Source of the DNA: Endotrypanum monterogeii
Taxonomy: Eukaryota > Euglenozoa > Kinetoplastea > Trypanosomatida > Trypanosomatidae
Length of the DNA stretch: 64,000 bases
Assembly (NCBI GenBank): GCA_000333855.2
Contig: CM007319.1
Span: 1,137,629 to 1,201,628 of the forward strand
Direction: 5' to 3'
Shown: in pieces, positions 53,571 to 63,728 of the stretch
Numbering within the stretch: position 1 is the stretch's first letter
Layout: the number at the start of each line of letters is the position of its first letter
Made by a program: the position numbers and the translations under genes
Notes under the pieces: model-generated
The model's input: only the letters and a program-made list of their open reading frames with translations
Told to the model about the DNA's origin: nothing
The model's database searches: none

Positions 53571-55676
53571 CTAGTCGCCCAAGTACGGGGGCGGCAGAAG
53601 CGGCGGCGGAAATACGTCCTCCACGTCATCACCACCTGGAATGTACGGTGGAGGAAGCGCATAGGCTGGCAGGTTTGGCGAAACATCGACGTGCAAAAGA
53701 CGCGTAGAGCGTGGAGCAGGGCGATACTCTGGTGCAGGGCTAAGCGCATTCGAGTAACACGGTGGAGGCGGCGGCGGCGGCACGGTGCCCTCACGGAAGT
53801 TCGAAAGACCAACATAGTCACTATACATAAGATCGACCTTTGGCGGTGGGGCGGGACAGTATTCGGGCGAGTTCGCGCTGAGTTGGAAGTGGGGGACGAA
53901 CTCTTTAGCGGCTGCGTTCATCTGCGAGCCACCCGGTGAGGAGACAACACTGACTAGTTTATCCTTCTCAGATGCCGCCGCGGCAGGAACAGTTCCTGCG
54001 GCCAGCGCCCCTGGCGAAGCGTTTGGTGTCCCGGCTGCAGCTGAAATCGCATGAGCCCTCGCAGCGATGGCACCGGCCACGGCTGCGGCGCGGTTGACGG
54101 AGCCGCTGAAGGAGTTTGCCGTTGAGACTGCAGCAGCAGTATGTGGCGTTGGTCCTGCTACCACACCAAACGCTGTCATTTGGGGAGCGGCTGTCGGCCG
54201 CGCGGTAGTCATACCATATACGTTGCTTGGCATCGCAGCCCCAGCCTCCTGGGCAGAGGCAACGCAACCGGCAGCAACAGCCGCTGCTTCGCGGTCGTTG
54301 CCACTACTCTTTGCTTTCGACTGCTGTGCAGCACCGGTGTTGTCGCTAGCAGGAGGCGAATGACCCATGGTCTGCAACCCACTCGCGCCGCATCCGTGAC
54401 CCGCCACGCTAGCAGAAGCAGTGCCAAAAACCTCTGTCCTTGAGGAGGCGCCATTAGTGTCACGATTGTCACGCTCCGGTTTCACGGGATTGCCGCGGCG
54501 GATGGGTGAGATGTACGGGGGCGACACCTGAACTCGCAAAGTGCATCCGCGTGTATTCTTGCCGTCCACATCCAGTGCCTTCCGCGTCGCCTCGAGGTTT
54601 GCAAACGTGATAAAAGCGCGTCGTCGGTGCGTTGGCGAGTTATCCTCAACAAACTCAGACGAAACGATTGGAAGGGATTCGAAGAACGATAACACCTCCG
54701 CAAGCGTCGCGCCCTTGTACAAGTTATACACGACGACGGTGTTGAGAGTGTGTGGCAAGTGGATCCAGTGATCTTTTATCACATCCCAGTGCTGTTCACG
54801 CAACTTGCGCAGGGCCGCGTCCTCGAGCGAAGGCACGGAAACCAATGGAGAAACCGGGCGGAGAATGAATGGCAGCAGATCGCCTTCCTCATCGGAATCC
54901 TCGTCCTCATACTTCTCCAGGAGATCGCAGGCATCTTGTGAGGAAGGCATGATGATGACACCACCTTCCTGCGGTCGCTGCTCATCGTGATACCGTAAGT
55001 CAAACTCCAACCAACCACTAAACTCCTGGAACTCCCGCAGTGCCTCGGTCGTGTCCCAATCCTTGTGAAAGCGAATGCCCACGAGATGACTGTGGGTGGC
55101 GAGACTCAGGCCGTAGTCAAGCAAAAGGTAGAAACCTAAACCGTGCACATCGTCAAGAGAGCTGTCGGAAGAAAACTCGGAGTAATCAATGAACCTCGAC
55201 TCGAACTCGTTACTGGCCCCAACGACAGTGGCGGCAGTGGTGCTACCAGCTCCGGTCACCTTCGTTGGGGAGCCTGGTGGCACCGCTGGAGAAGCAGTGG
55301 GGGCTATCCACCTCTTTGCCTTCACAGCGGGCTCCACCTGTAGGCATTCCAAAATTTCCTTGACGTGAAGAGCCCCAGGCAGATAATCCGCGTACCGCAG
55401 CAGCGGCATCATGGCTGTGCCGCTGAGAACAGACCCCACCTCGCTGTGCTCACAGTTCAATCCAAACCGACTAGCACACAGAGACAGAAGTTTTCGGAAC
55501 GTTGTTGTGAACAAGGGAAAATGAAGACGGAAGGGACGACGAGTTCCCACCTCGTTCACGCACAACACCACGTCATATTCAATGCCGAGGAGGAAGCGTA
55601 GCGATGATGGAACGCTCAAGGCTTTGAGCTCGAGGAAGTCAAGCCCGTACTGATCGAAATCTTCTTTATTTTTCAT
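53571..55676 (-). CDS. RNA-binding protein with two RRM domains
   Basis: The protein has 701 residues. An N-terminal ordered region of about 110 residues is unrecognised. A divergent RRM lies at about 198-275 (HLVGIRF as RNP2-like strand, GGVIIMP as RNP1-like). A clearer RRM at about 307-385 has TVVVYNLYKG as RNP2 and RRRAFITF as RNP1, then LRVQVSPPY. The C-terminal 300 residues are Ala/Ser/Gly-rich and end in a Pro/Tyr-rich tail with PPPP and YLGD, typical of a disordered, interaction-prone region. In trypanosomatids, RRM proteins are main controllers of mRNA stability and translation; a role in that is inferred, the targets unknown. A C-rich acceptor at 55708-55707 gives a 30-base leader and supports the ATG at 55676. 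Confidence 0.85.
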   Translation of the reverse strand: MKNKEDFDQYGLDFLELKALSVPSSLRFLLGIEYDVVLCVNEVGTRRPFRLHFPLFTTTFRKLLSLCASRFGLNCEHSEVGSVLSGTAMMPLLRYADYLPGALHVKEILECLQVEPAVKAKRWIAPTASPAVPPGSPTKVTGAGSTTAATVVGASNEFESRFIDYSEFSSDSSLDDVHGLGFYLLLDYGLSLATHSHLVGIRFHKDWDTTEALREFQEFSGWLEFDLRYHDEQRPQEGGVIIMPSSQDACDLLEKYEDEDSDEEGDLLPFILRPVSPLVSVPSLEDAALRKLREQHWDVIKDHWIHLPHTLNTVVVYNLYKGATLAEVLSFFESLPIVSSEFVEDNSPTHRRRAFITFANLEATRKALDVDGKNTRGCTLRVQVSPPYISPIRRGNPVKPERDNRDTNGASSRTEVFGTASASVAGHGCGASGLQTMGHSPPASDNTGAAQQSKAKSSGNDREAAAVAAGCVASAQEAGAAMPSNVYGMTTARPTAAPQMTAFGVVAGPTPHTAAAVSTANSFSGSVNRAAAVAGAIAARAHAISAAAGTPNASPGALAAGTVPAAAASEKDKLVSVVSSPGGSQMNAAAKEFVPHFQLSANSPEYCPAPPPKVDLMYSDYVGLSNFREGTVPPPPPPPCYSNALSPAPEYRPAPRSTRLLHVDVSPNLPAYALPPPYIPGGDDVEDVFPPPLLPPPYLGD

Positions 55677-55706
55677 TTTTTACTTGTTTTAGTTGCTTCT
55701 TTTCTT

Positions 55707-55738
55707 CTAGCAGACGGGGGGAGGGGAGGGGGGGAGGG
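55707..55738 (-). promoter_or_regulatory. Candidate trans-splice acceptor of the RNA-binding protein gene
   Basis: On the minus strand a tract of about 20 C residues broken by single T residues is followed by GTCTGCTAG, with the AG at 55708-55707. Like the site at 12654, it uses C rather than T. Confidence 0.5.
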
Positions 55739-56589
55739 TTCCTATTTTTGAACTTGAACGCGAGCCCTTTCCCCACTAAATGCCCCTACACTTGATGAAA
55801 CAAATTAACAACAACAACACCAATAATAATAATAATAAAACAAGAGACCACCGTGGGATCCCAACATGAAAATTGAAAGATGCGTACTCGTTTGTGTCTA
55901 ACGTGCTGGGAGTGGGATGACACACGAAGTTTTGGTAAGAAAAAAAAAAAGATGAGCGGCGAGACTGTGTGTTGGGAAACGATGAGCGAGGGTAGAGACG
56001 AAGCACTGTCACAAACTGTTTTCTGTGCCCTCCTGACACGGATCTCGCTCACCGAGCGCAGCGGCCGTTTCTGTTCTTCTTCTGGGAAAGGCGAAAGACC
56101 ACAAAACTTGGCAGAAGTGGCGAGACAAGGATGTGAAACAAGGTGGTGGTGGTGTCTCACAGCGTGTCGATATGAAAATAATAAAAAGATGATTATGATG
56201 ATATACAAATGTCAACCGCCTCAAGTTTGGCCCTCTTCCGTCATAGTCTTTTCAAATCGTTGACAATTTTTCACTTCCACCACGGGTAGTGACCTTCGCT
56301 CTTCGGCACTTTACCTTTTGCGCAAGCACGAATCGCAACAGCACGCACCGCCTGCGACACGAGAAAGGGAGAGCAGACAAGAGCGAGGAAGGAGGGGGCT
56401 GCAGCAACCAACGTCTTCAGTGTTTTCGTTTCTCGTGTGTCTCTATGTGTGTGTGTGTGTGTGTGATGGATAAGTAAAAAAAGAGGAAGAAGGGCGTAGA
56501 AAATAGCCTTTTGATTATTCTGATATATGTCTTTCGATGGACTTGCTGCTTTGTCTCCGAACCTCCTTTTAGTGTCTAACTTTTAAAAA

Positions 56590-56633
<44 letters not shown>

Positions 56634-56645
56634 GTGTGTGTGTGC
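56590..56645. repeat. TA array followed by a GT array
   Basis: About 19 TA units then about seven GT units. Confidence 0.9.
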
Positions 56646-57309
56646 GTTTGTAGCTGACTCCTTTACCGCCGCGCATGTGGTGAACCATTGAAGTGAAGAA
56701 TAATGATTTTGAGAGTTGCGAAACAGAAAGAGAGAGAAGTGAATAAGCCGATGAAAACAGTGACGTAATTTGGGGCAAAATAAGGCATTGCACCTGCAGA
56801 GGCATCTTGAGCAGGATGGAGCTAATGATACAGTAGGGACACTAAAAAGACATCGAGTAGGATTGTGCAACACACACTGGTCACTGTGAGTTGGAAAAGA
56901 TGAGTAGAAATGTGGAAAAAAAAACACATCACGCAAACAAGATGTATCATTGCAAAAGGCTAACAGACACACAAACACAAACTCAAAGAGAGCAAGAAGG
57001 CAGCGTACAAAGTCCGTGAGAGAAATCGACAGATGTGAAGGTGATCAGGAGCATATGCACCTAAGCACTTAGATAGACGACCAAGCAGGAATCCACCCCA
57101 CTCTACCCTACCCCGTCTCGCTCTTCAGCAAGACCTATCGGGTATAAAAGCGCATAGGAGCATACGAGCAGAAAGAATGAAACGCTCTCAACGCGCTTCC
57201 CTTTTTTTAAAGCTACGTTGTAAACTCTAGAATGCGTTAAAACTGAAAACACTGAGAAGCCGCCTAAAAAAGAAAAAAAAGCGCCCGCTTGCTTGTACCC
57301 TGCGTGCGT

Positions 57310-57346
<37 letters not shown>

Positions 57347-57491
57347 GAAGCTCAAAGAAAAGCAAATATTACGTGCTTGTCACCGAAATCAGTCAAAAGA
57401 ATGCGTAGTCGCACAAGAGCATAAAAAACAGAGAGATGGGGAGACGACAAGACACGACACTCCATTTCCCCACTTTAAAAACATACAAACC

Positions 57492-57492
<1 letters not shown>

Positions 57493-57528
<36 letters not shown>
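57493..57528. repeat. CA dinucleotide array
   Basis: About 18 CA units, some 150 bases from a GT array of similar length at 57313-57343; the two arrays together form a long inverted repeat. Confidence 0.9.
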
Positions 57529-58891
57529 GAAAATACACAAACCCACGGACAGGAAGCTACACAGGAACGCAGTAAAAAAAAAGTGTGTCCTCGTGCGTAA
57601 TGGAGAAAAGGTGGCGAGCGATAGCCGATATGGCTCAACGCCAAGGGAAAGAAAAAAACGTCCGCCCTCTCCAACTGAACGCAATGTATTGGAAAGGAAG
57701 ATCGCCAAAGCTGGGGTATTCCCTCTTGACCACAACCACCCTCTCTCTCCCCCTTTCCCCAACGTGACGGGAGTGTTGTCCATAACACCACAATCGTAGG
57801 CGTGCCACAACAACAACAACAGCAGCAGAGTCAGTTCGATATTCATCTTGACGCGACCGCCGAGAAATTTCCTTGGGGCATGCTCGAAAATTAAAAAGAA
57901 ACGACCAAGGCCATTCAATTTCAAAGGTGGAAATACAAATTTAAAAAGGAGTCGGTGGGACAGGGCAGAAAAAAAAAAAGAAGAGAAAAGCTATCACATA
58001 GAAACTCACAAACACGAAAAAAAAGCTTCGATATGATGTATCAAAGGTCATGTCACGTATCAGTCACAGAGACACATACAAGCACGCATAGCGTTGAGCA
58101 TCGGACAGAGGCACATTTTTGGTAACTCGCCTGAAGCATTCCGATTCCACTCGATGTGTCCAGACTAACCGCGACCACATCCAGAACCACAACAGAGTTG
58201 CCGCCTCCCATGATACAAGAATACATCAATTTGAAACCAACTCTACACTCCTAGAACGCCCCCATCCTCCCCCCGCTCGATAAACAGACAGGCAGACAGA
58301 CATACAGGTGAATCACACGTAAAAAAAAAAGGAGCGAAACACCTTTGAGATTAAGGCAAATGAAAAGAAAAAAAAAGACGAGAAAGTAATCGGGCTGAGT
58401 TCGTCAGTCACTCAGAAAAGCGAGTCAGTAGAAAAAAAAAAATGAGTGATAGACCTTCGGTAGTCCTCACTTGGTTTTTCCTCCCTCTGAGGAATACACA
58501 TATACGTCCATGAGTACTGCATTCAGGAAATAAATAATGTGTGTAGCAATCGGCGTGTAAAGTTATGTGACAGAGGCATCGTCCAAGAAGCAGGAGGCAT
58601 GCACAAAACCCACACGTGTTTCAAAAAGATGGCGGAGGAAGAGGCTTCACCTTGGAGGGTTGAGGAGGAAGCAGAGGACGGGGGAAAGTTCGAGAATAGT
58701 CAACGAAATCTGTATGAGCGGCCTCAGCATCGTCAATATATAAAAAACGAAAAGCAGATTGGTGGGCTTCCCACTATCATCCAAAAAAAAATTCCTCATC
58801 AAAACCATGCTTCTTTTCAGCTCAACGATGCCACCGCACTCTAGTCTTGAACCGCAATCGGTCTTTTTGTGTGTGTGTTTTGGTTCTTTCG

Positions 58892-60886
58892 CTATTGCGC
58901 TTCAGCCGCCATGCGATCGTACTCGGTTCGTGCAAAGCGATCCCAATCCGTTTTCTCCGCGCGCATGCGCATCTGGTGTTCTCCAAAGGGGTCACGGTGC
59001 TCGAACTGTAAAAATTTACCCGCATTGAAGATCATGTTGAAGAAGTTGGCGGGGGTGGGGCAGGAGCGGAGGTCCCCGAGGGTAATGCCGCACTTGCGAT
59101 CCTTGATACGACTAAACCCGACCATGTCCAGCATCTGGCACATTGTATCCTCGTAAGCAATGTCCCCCTCTGGTGAATCAGAGAACTCGAGGTATCGCTG
59201 CTGATTCTCCTCGAAAAATTGCATCATCTCATAACCGCTTAACACCCCGTCTTCGTCGGTATCAAGTACCTTGAACCAGTAGAACACTGCCGGCTCCGAG
59301 TTCTTGTCCTCCTCTGAGAGGCAGAAATACACAAAGTCTGAGAAATCCATTTTGCCCGGCACGCCAGACGACAGCGGACGGCCGTAACCCTCCACGACAC
59401 GCTTGATGACTCCTGGAACGATGGATCCTTGCCCGTAGTTGCAGAGATCCTCAAAGCCAACGAGGAGATCACGGTCGGTATCAAGCTCCCAGAACTTACA
59501 GTAGAGCACATAAAAATGTTCGTATGAGAAATACTCAAGCACCAGGTTTACGTCTTTGGCATCCAATTCCATCATCCTCTCCGGTAAATCACTGCGGTCA
59601 AAGTCGCGCCAGTAAATGCGGCCACACTGCTGCCGCTCTAGCATATACATAATGCGTACCGCGACAGTGTGCCAGTAATACCCCTGAAACTCTGGCTGCT
59701 GGAGGAACTGAAGTCCTGGGTGAGCGGCGACGAGACACTTGCCCAACGCCTCCAAGTCTGCTAGCGTAATGAATTCTTTTTGGGGGTGTGTACAGATAAG
59801 CTCATACAGACGGCGGCTCACCGTCAATGGTGCGTAGACCTCGTCGTACACGGTGCGAATCTGTGCTGCTGTGAGTGCGTCCGCGGTGGCCGCGTCCACC
59901 CCACTACGAGTTGCGATGTCGTGGAAGAGTGCTTCTTTATACCAAATGGGCACCTTAAATACCTTGGAGCTAATGTCACCAAACACCCACACTGTCTTCT
60001 TGATTGGATCGTTTTTCTCAAGAAGGCGGTTGAGCTCCTGCGCCTCCTCTGAGTTGCCTTCAACCTGAAGCCCACGAGACTCCTTCTTCGAGTAGAAGCG
60101 AGGGATGTCATCTAAAGTCGCTCGCTTGAGGTTGGCGGGCGGCGTCAAGGCAAAACTACCGGAAGTGTGGACAAAGCGCGTCGTCGAATCGCGAACGGGT
60201 GTGCTTGAGTTGGCGCTCGCCTCCACCGGGATGGAGAGATCACCTGAGACCATAACAGCGTTCAACGTGGTGTCCATACGAGGATGGCCTAACGAGTAAA
60301 CGCCGTGCGGCGAAACACTACCGGAGGCGACATGTGGGAGAGGGGCGCTAGGGTCTACAACCGGCTTTGGCTGCGGAGAGGTCGGGGTGACAGCTGGCGA
60401 GCCGCCACGGTGAGGGAAATCAAGTTCATCTACCCCGCCAGGAAAACGGGCCACAGCACCGGGAGATAAGGACGCTTGAAGTGGACTCGGAGTTCGATCA
60501 TCAGCCCCCAAGACACCGAGAGATTTATTGAACTTCTGTGGAGAGTGTGGCTGCGGCGAGTGACTACGGTCCGTGTCGTCATCGATCCCGGCAAAACTTG
60601 TGGACGTCCCTAAGGTTGGATCGCTGTGCACGGTACCGCTGCTAAGGACATCTGCACCAGCGATTTTCCCCTTCTTGTCGAATACAATCGCCGCCGCTCC
60701 ACTGAGAGTGGTGGCAGGACCCTTAGGTTTGATCTCTGACTTCTGGGCCGTGGCTGAGAGCACTAGTACGCGGTTCAGCAGTTCACGAATGCGCTCCACA
60801 TTTTCGTCTTCAGACAACCAAGTCGCATAAAGATTGGCACAAAGCGTTTTGGCTGCCTGTGTGCCAAAGGTATTTTTTGAGCTCAT
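58892..60886 (-). CDS. Protein phosphatase 2A regulatory subunit B'' (PPP2R3-like)
   Basis: The protein has 664 residues. The N-terminal ~270 are Ser/Pro-rich with several SP sites such as HSPQPHSPQK and probably disordered and phosphorylated. The B'' core follows, with FYSKKE near 275, a helical segment WYKEALFHDI, then two EF-hand units: DTDRDLLVGFED near 465, with Leu at the usual Gly position, and DTDEDGVLSGYE near 540, canonical. WRDFDRSDLPE and YEHFYVLYCKFWELD are strong B'' signatures. Such subunits bind the PP2A scaffold and catalytic subunits and direct the phosphatase in a calcium-dependent way, often to centrosome or cell-cycle targets; that role is inferred. The frame extends nine codons to a GTG, but the first ATG is at 60886, after a G-rich leader. 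Confidence 0.9.
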   Translation of the reverse strand: MSSKNTFGTQAAKTLCANLYATWLSEDENVERIRELLNRVLVLSATAQKSEIKPKGPATTLSGAAAIVFDKKGKIAGADVLSSGTVHSDPTLGTSTSFAGIDDDTDRSHSPQPHSPQKFNKSLGVLGADDRTPSPLQASLSPGAVARFPGGVDELDFPHRGGSPAVTPTSPQPKPVVDPSAPLPHVASGSVSPHGVYSLGHPRMDTTLNAVMVSGDLSIPVEASANSSTPVRDSTTRFVHTSGSFALTPPANLKRATLDDIPRFYSKKESRGLQVEGNSEEAQELNRLLEKNDPIKKTVWVFGDISSKVFKVPIWYKEALFHDIATRSGVDAATADALTAAQIRTVYDEVYAPLTVSRRLYELICTHPQKEFITLADLEALGKCLVAAHPGLQFLQQPEFQGYYWHTVAVRIMYMLERQQCGRIYWRDFDRSDLPERMMELDAKDVNLVLEYFSYEHFYVLYCKFWELDTDRDLLVGFEDLCNYGQGSIVPGVIKRVVEGYGRPLSSGVPGKMDFSDFVYFCLSEEDKNSEPAVFYWFKVLDTDEDGVLSGYEMMQFFEENQQRYLEFSDSPEGDIAYEDTMCQMLDMVGFSRIKDRKCGITLGDLRSCPTPANFFNMIFNAGKFLQFEHRDPFGEHQMRMRAEKTDWDRFARTEYDRMAAEAQ

Positions 60887-62055
60887 GGTCTCCCCCTCCC
60901 CCCTACTACACACTGCACTAGTCCCAGATGCAGCGCTCTGTTTTCAAGTGGAAGGAGATGATAAAACTTTGCCCTTTTCCCCTGGCTCTCCTCCCCCTTT
61001 CCACACCCACACGCGCGCGAAACAGCTGTACAAGTGCACCGTTTCCCCCTACAACTCCAAGCACTCGACCGTATCTCGATCAGCCTTCTCCTACTCCCCT
61101 CTCAAATACACAGATACAAGCACTTCCGTGTGTGTGTGTGTGTGTGTTTGTGTGTGTATATGCAAATGTGCGCCCTCTCTTTTTTGGTTCAACTCTCTCT
61201 CCACGGCGCGTAGAGAGAGTAAGAGGTTACCCTGATTTCTATCTTCTTTCCTGTCACACTTCCGGAAGCAAGTACAAAAAGATGAAACCCCAAACGCCGA
61301 AGTGTAACCCGGGAGGGAAATAAAAAGAAAGGAAAAAAAAAAGAGAGCTGAACTACTTTTTTAGACGCGTACCCAACAAGCCTAGACCACACTCGGTATA
61401 CAGCAGGGCAGCAACGCAAACAACCGCGCCAGAAATAACGAAACGAGCCTGCGCCCGCGTGCCGTTGATGAATAAACCGAGAAAGATGAGAATATGAGGA
61501 GGAGAGGAGAAAAACTGAAAAAGAAAAAATGCAGAAGGAAAACAATAACGACTCTAAAATAAGACCAGGGAAAGGTGTACGAAACTTGAAGACACCAATA
61601 TTATCCAAAAGCTTGTCTGTTGCGGCGACAGGGAAGTCGACGACTGCCGTTGTGCAAGCCAATGCACAGGCCTCTGCACACCCTGAGATGCGTGTAGAAA
61701 AAAAAAAGGGGGGGGGATAAGAGGTGAAAAGGGCGATTGAACACCTCGGCAGTATTTTTATTTCCTCCGAGAACCAGAGGGAGAAAGCGACACAGACGCA
61801 CTGCGTTGATGAGACCTGGAAATGGAGAAAACAAAAGCTAAGCGGCTAAGAGTAATTGTTTTTTTTTTTTTTTGTAACGTTGCCAGGATGCTTCAGACTG
61901 CGTCCAGGCTGCGGGCCCACAGCGAGTGGAGCAAAACAACGAAATTATGACAAAAACCTCCACTCAAGTAAAAGGGAAGCGATTTGATGGTGTGGACGAT
62001 CACCGAACAAGGTTCGAAGGCATAGCACCGAAGAGGAACATGCAGGGGAGTGTGT

Positions 62056-62105
<50 letters not shown>

Positions 62106-62866
62106 AGCAGCGCAAACGAAAGAGGGGGGAGAGAGAAGGTAGCGCGAAGAAGAGCGGCATCAGTAGCGATACCTGCCCTCGAGCCGACTCCGTCAAGGAG
62201 ACGAGCGGCAGTCGGCCAAAGGTCATCTGAAGAACCTGAGCACATTAGCTGACTGCAAGGAAGGAGAAAAAGAAGAAGCGGCATGTTCCCTCTGGCGTCC
62301 AAATGACCCAAGGAGCAGAAGTAAAAGGGAGAAAGTGCGCATGCATTTGTCCAGAACAATTTTAGTGGTGGATAAACAACGTGCAAGTCTTCTTTTCACC
62401 CCCCCCCAAAAAAAAAAAAGCGATCAGATGTGGTGTTGTCAAGTACACGACCGAGCTCGACGCAGACCTAAGAAAAAGGGGGTCTCTAGTAGACCTCATC
62501 CGCTTCGGTTTATAGACTGAGAAACACAAAATGTGTGCATGTGCAGAACCAGAAATAATGTTGAGGATATGATAGAGAGGCAGCAAGTAGATAAATATAT
62601 ATATATATATATATATATCATCCCTCCTCCCAACACTGCCGTCACTGAGGGCCCCATCCTCGCTTCCTCTATGGTTCCCATGTTCGTGTGCCCAAGGATG
62701 CACCGTCTCTTGTGAAAAGGCCGAAAAGACTGAAAGGGATCATTATCTAATGTACATTCAAAAGAACCGCTTCAGAACTAGTACGCACTTTGCTGCGAGC
62801 GAACAAACAAACAAAACAAAAAAAGAATTAGCACTACTGGATAAAGACTCAGTGTCCTCTCTCATG
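60887..62866. other. 2.0 kb gap between PP2A subunit and thioredoxin-fold genes
   Basis: It holds the PP2A gene leader, GT arrays at about 61125-61157 and 62055-62103 (the longest in the window), a T run at about 61858-61873, C-A run at about 62400-62419 and a TA array at about 62596-62620. A long T-rich minus-strand frame (61189-61662) starts with TTG and is not a gene. Confidence 0.65.
62055..62103. repeat. GT dinucleotide array
   Basis: About 24 GT units with one CGT near the start, the longest GT array here. Confidence 0.9.
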
Positions 62867-63409
62867 CTAAGCGGCTTCCTCGATGACAGTGTCGGCGGCG
62901 GCAGCGGCGGCGGCAGCGGCGGCGGCGGCGGCGGCAGCGGCAGCGGCTGTAGCAGCAGCAGCAGCAGCTTCACGCTGCTTCTCCTCTTCGACTAACTGGG
63001 TAGCCTTTTCTGCGGCCATCTTGGCTAACAGCTCCATCTTACTGATGTTGTCGCCGATGAACTCTGCTACGACACTGCCGCAGGCGTAACTTCGTACGAA
63101 TGGCACACTACCCACGCCAAGCGAGAGACAAACTTCGGTAGTGGCAGGGGTGGCGTAGCACACAGCGATGTTTGTGTTTTCCAGGGTCTTGGGGCGATTG
63201 TCGTTGAGTTTTTCCATTGCCGAAACAGCGGCATTAGTGATGGCTGCATCTAGCGGGCTCACTACTAAAAGCAATGCAGAGCCTACATGTGATGTCACAT
63301 GCGTTTGGAGGTCTTCAATCGTGTTGATAGATTTAACGACTGGTGGAGGGGGTGGCGGTGCAGCGTTCTTCCGCTTAGACTTCGCTGATGCGGAGCGAGA
63401 TTTGGCCAT
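62867..63409 (-). CDS. Thioredoxin-fold protein lacking the redox CxxC, with polyalanine tail
   Basis: The protein has 180 residues. A basic N-terminus (KSKRK) and a run of six or seven prolines precede a thioredoxin-like fold at about 25-140: a central strand ALLLVVSPLD where CxxC would be, then IAVCYATPA, the cis-proline motif GVGSVPFVRSY with Pro103, and VVAEFIGDN before the last helix. SPLD replaces the active-site cysteines, so oxidoreductase activity is unlikely; a chaperone or binding role is inferred. Residues about 148-172 are almost pure alanine, encoded by GCN repeats, before the acidic end DTVIEEAA. The ATG at 63409 is the first in frame. I do not know a specific orthologue. Confidence 0.75.
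   Translation of the reverse strand: MAKSRSASAKSKRKNAAPPPPPPVVKSINTIEDLQTHVTSHVGSALLLVVSPLDAAITNAAVSAMEKLNDNRPKTLENTNIAVCYATPATTEVCLSLGVGSVPFVRSYACGSVVAEFIGDNISKMELLAKMAAEKATQLVEEEKQREAAAAAATAAAAAAAAAAAAAAAAAADTVIEEAA
62889..62970. repeat. GCN trinucleotide tract encoding polyalanine
   Basis: A GGC/AGC/TGC trinucleotide tract on the plus strand gives about 24 alanine codons interrupted once by threonine in the minus-strand gene. Such tracts can vary in length between strains. Confidence 0.85.
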
Positions 63410-63694
63410 GGCTCGGACCGTTTATCGGCAAGAGGTTCTCACACTTTGTTTTTATGTTTTGTTTATGGCCTCGTAATCGTGTGTAGTATACAAATGGAGA
63501 ATAATGAAAAGTCGATGCATCCCTGCACCGGTGGGCAAGAGAAATGAGATGACCGTACGCTGAAGAGAGAGGCTACGGCTGGCGTGTTTCCTTCGCATTC
63601 TTGTTATTGTATGTTTCCCCTGTTTTCCTGGACAAGAGAGTTGGCGTTATGTGTCAATGCCTGCGGGGAGGAAGAAGGGGCTAGGGAGGGAGCA

Positions 63695-63728
<34 letters not shown>

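Larger units (their letters stand above)
55677..58891. other. 3.2 kb gap between the RNA-binding protein and PP2A subunit genes
   Basis: It holds the RNA-binding protein leader, an AAT/AAC-rich stretch at about 55806-55840, a GT array at about 56446-56464, a TA array at about 56591-56630 running into GT, a GT array at about 57313-57343, a CA array at about 57493-57528 and many A runs. Sequence at about 58030-58320 and 58540-58850 is of ordinary complexity with no supported gene. Confidence 0.6.

Noticed and set aside
61189..61662. 157-codon minus-strand frame
   Set aside because: It starts with TTG, is Phe/Ser/Leu-rich from T-rich DNA and has no ordered region.
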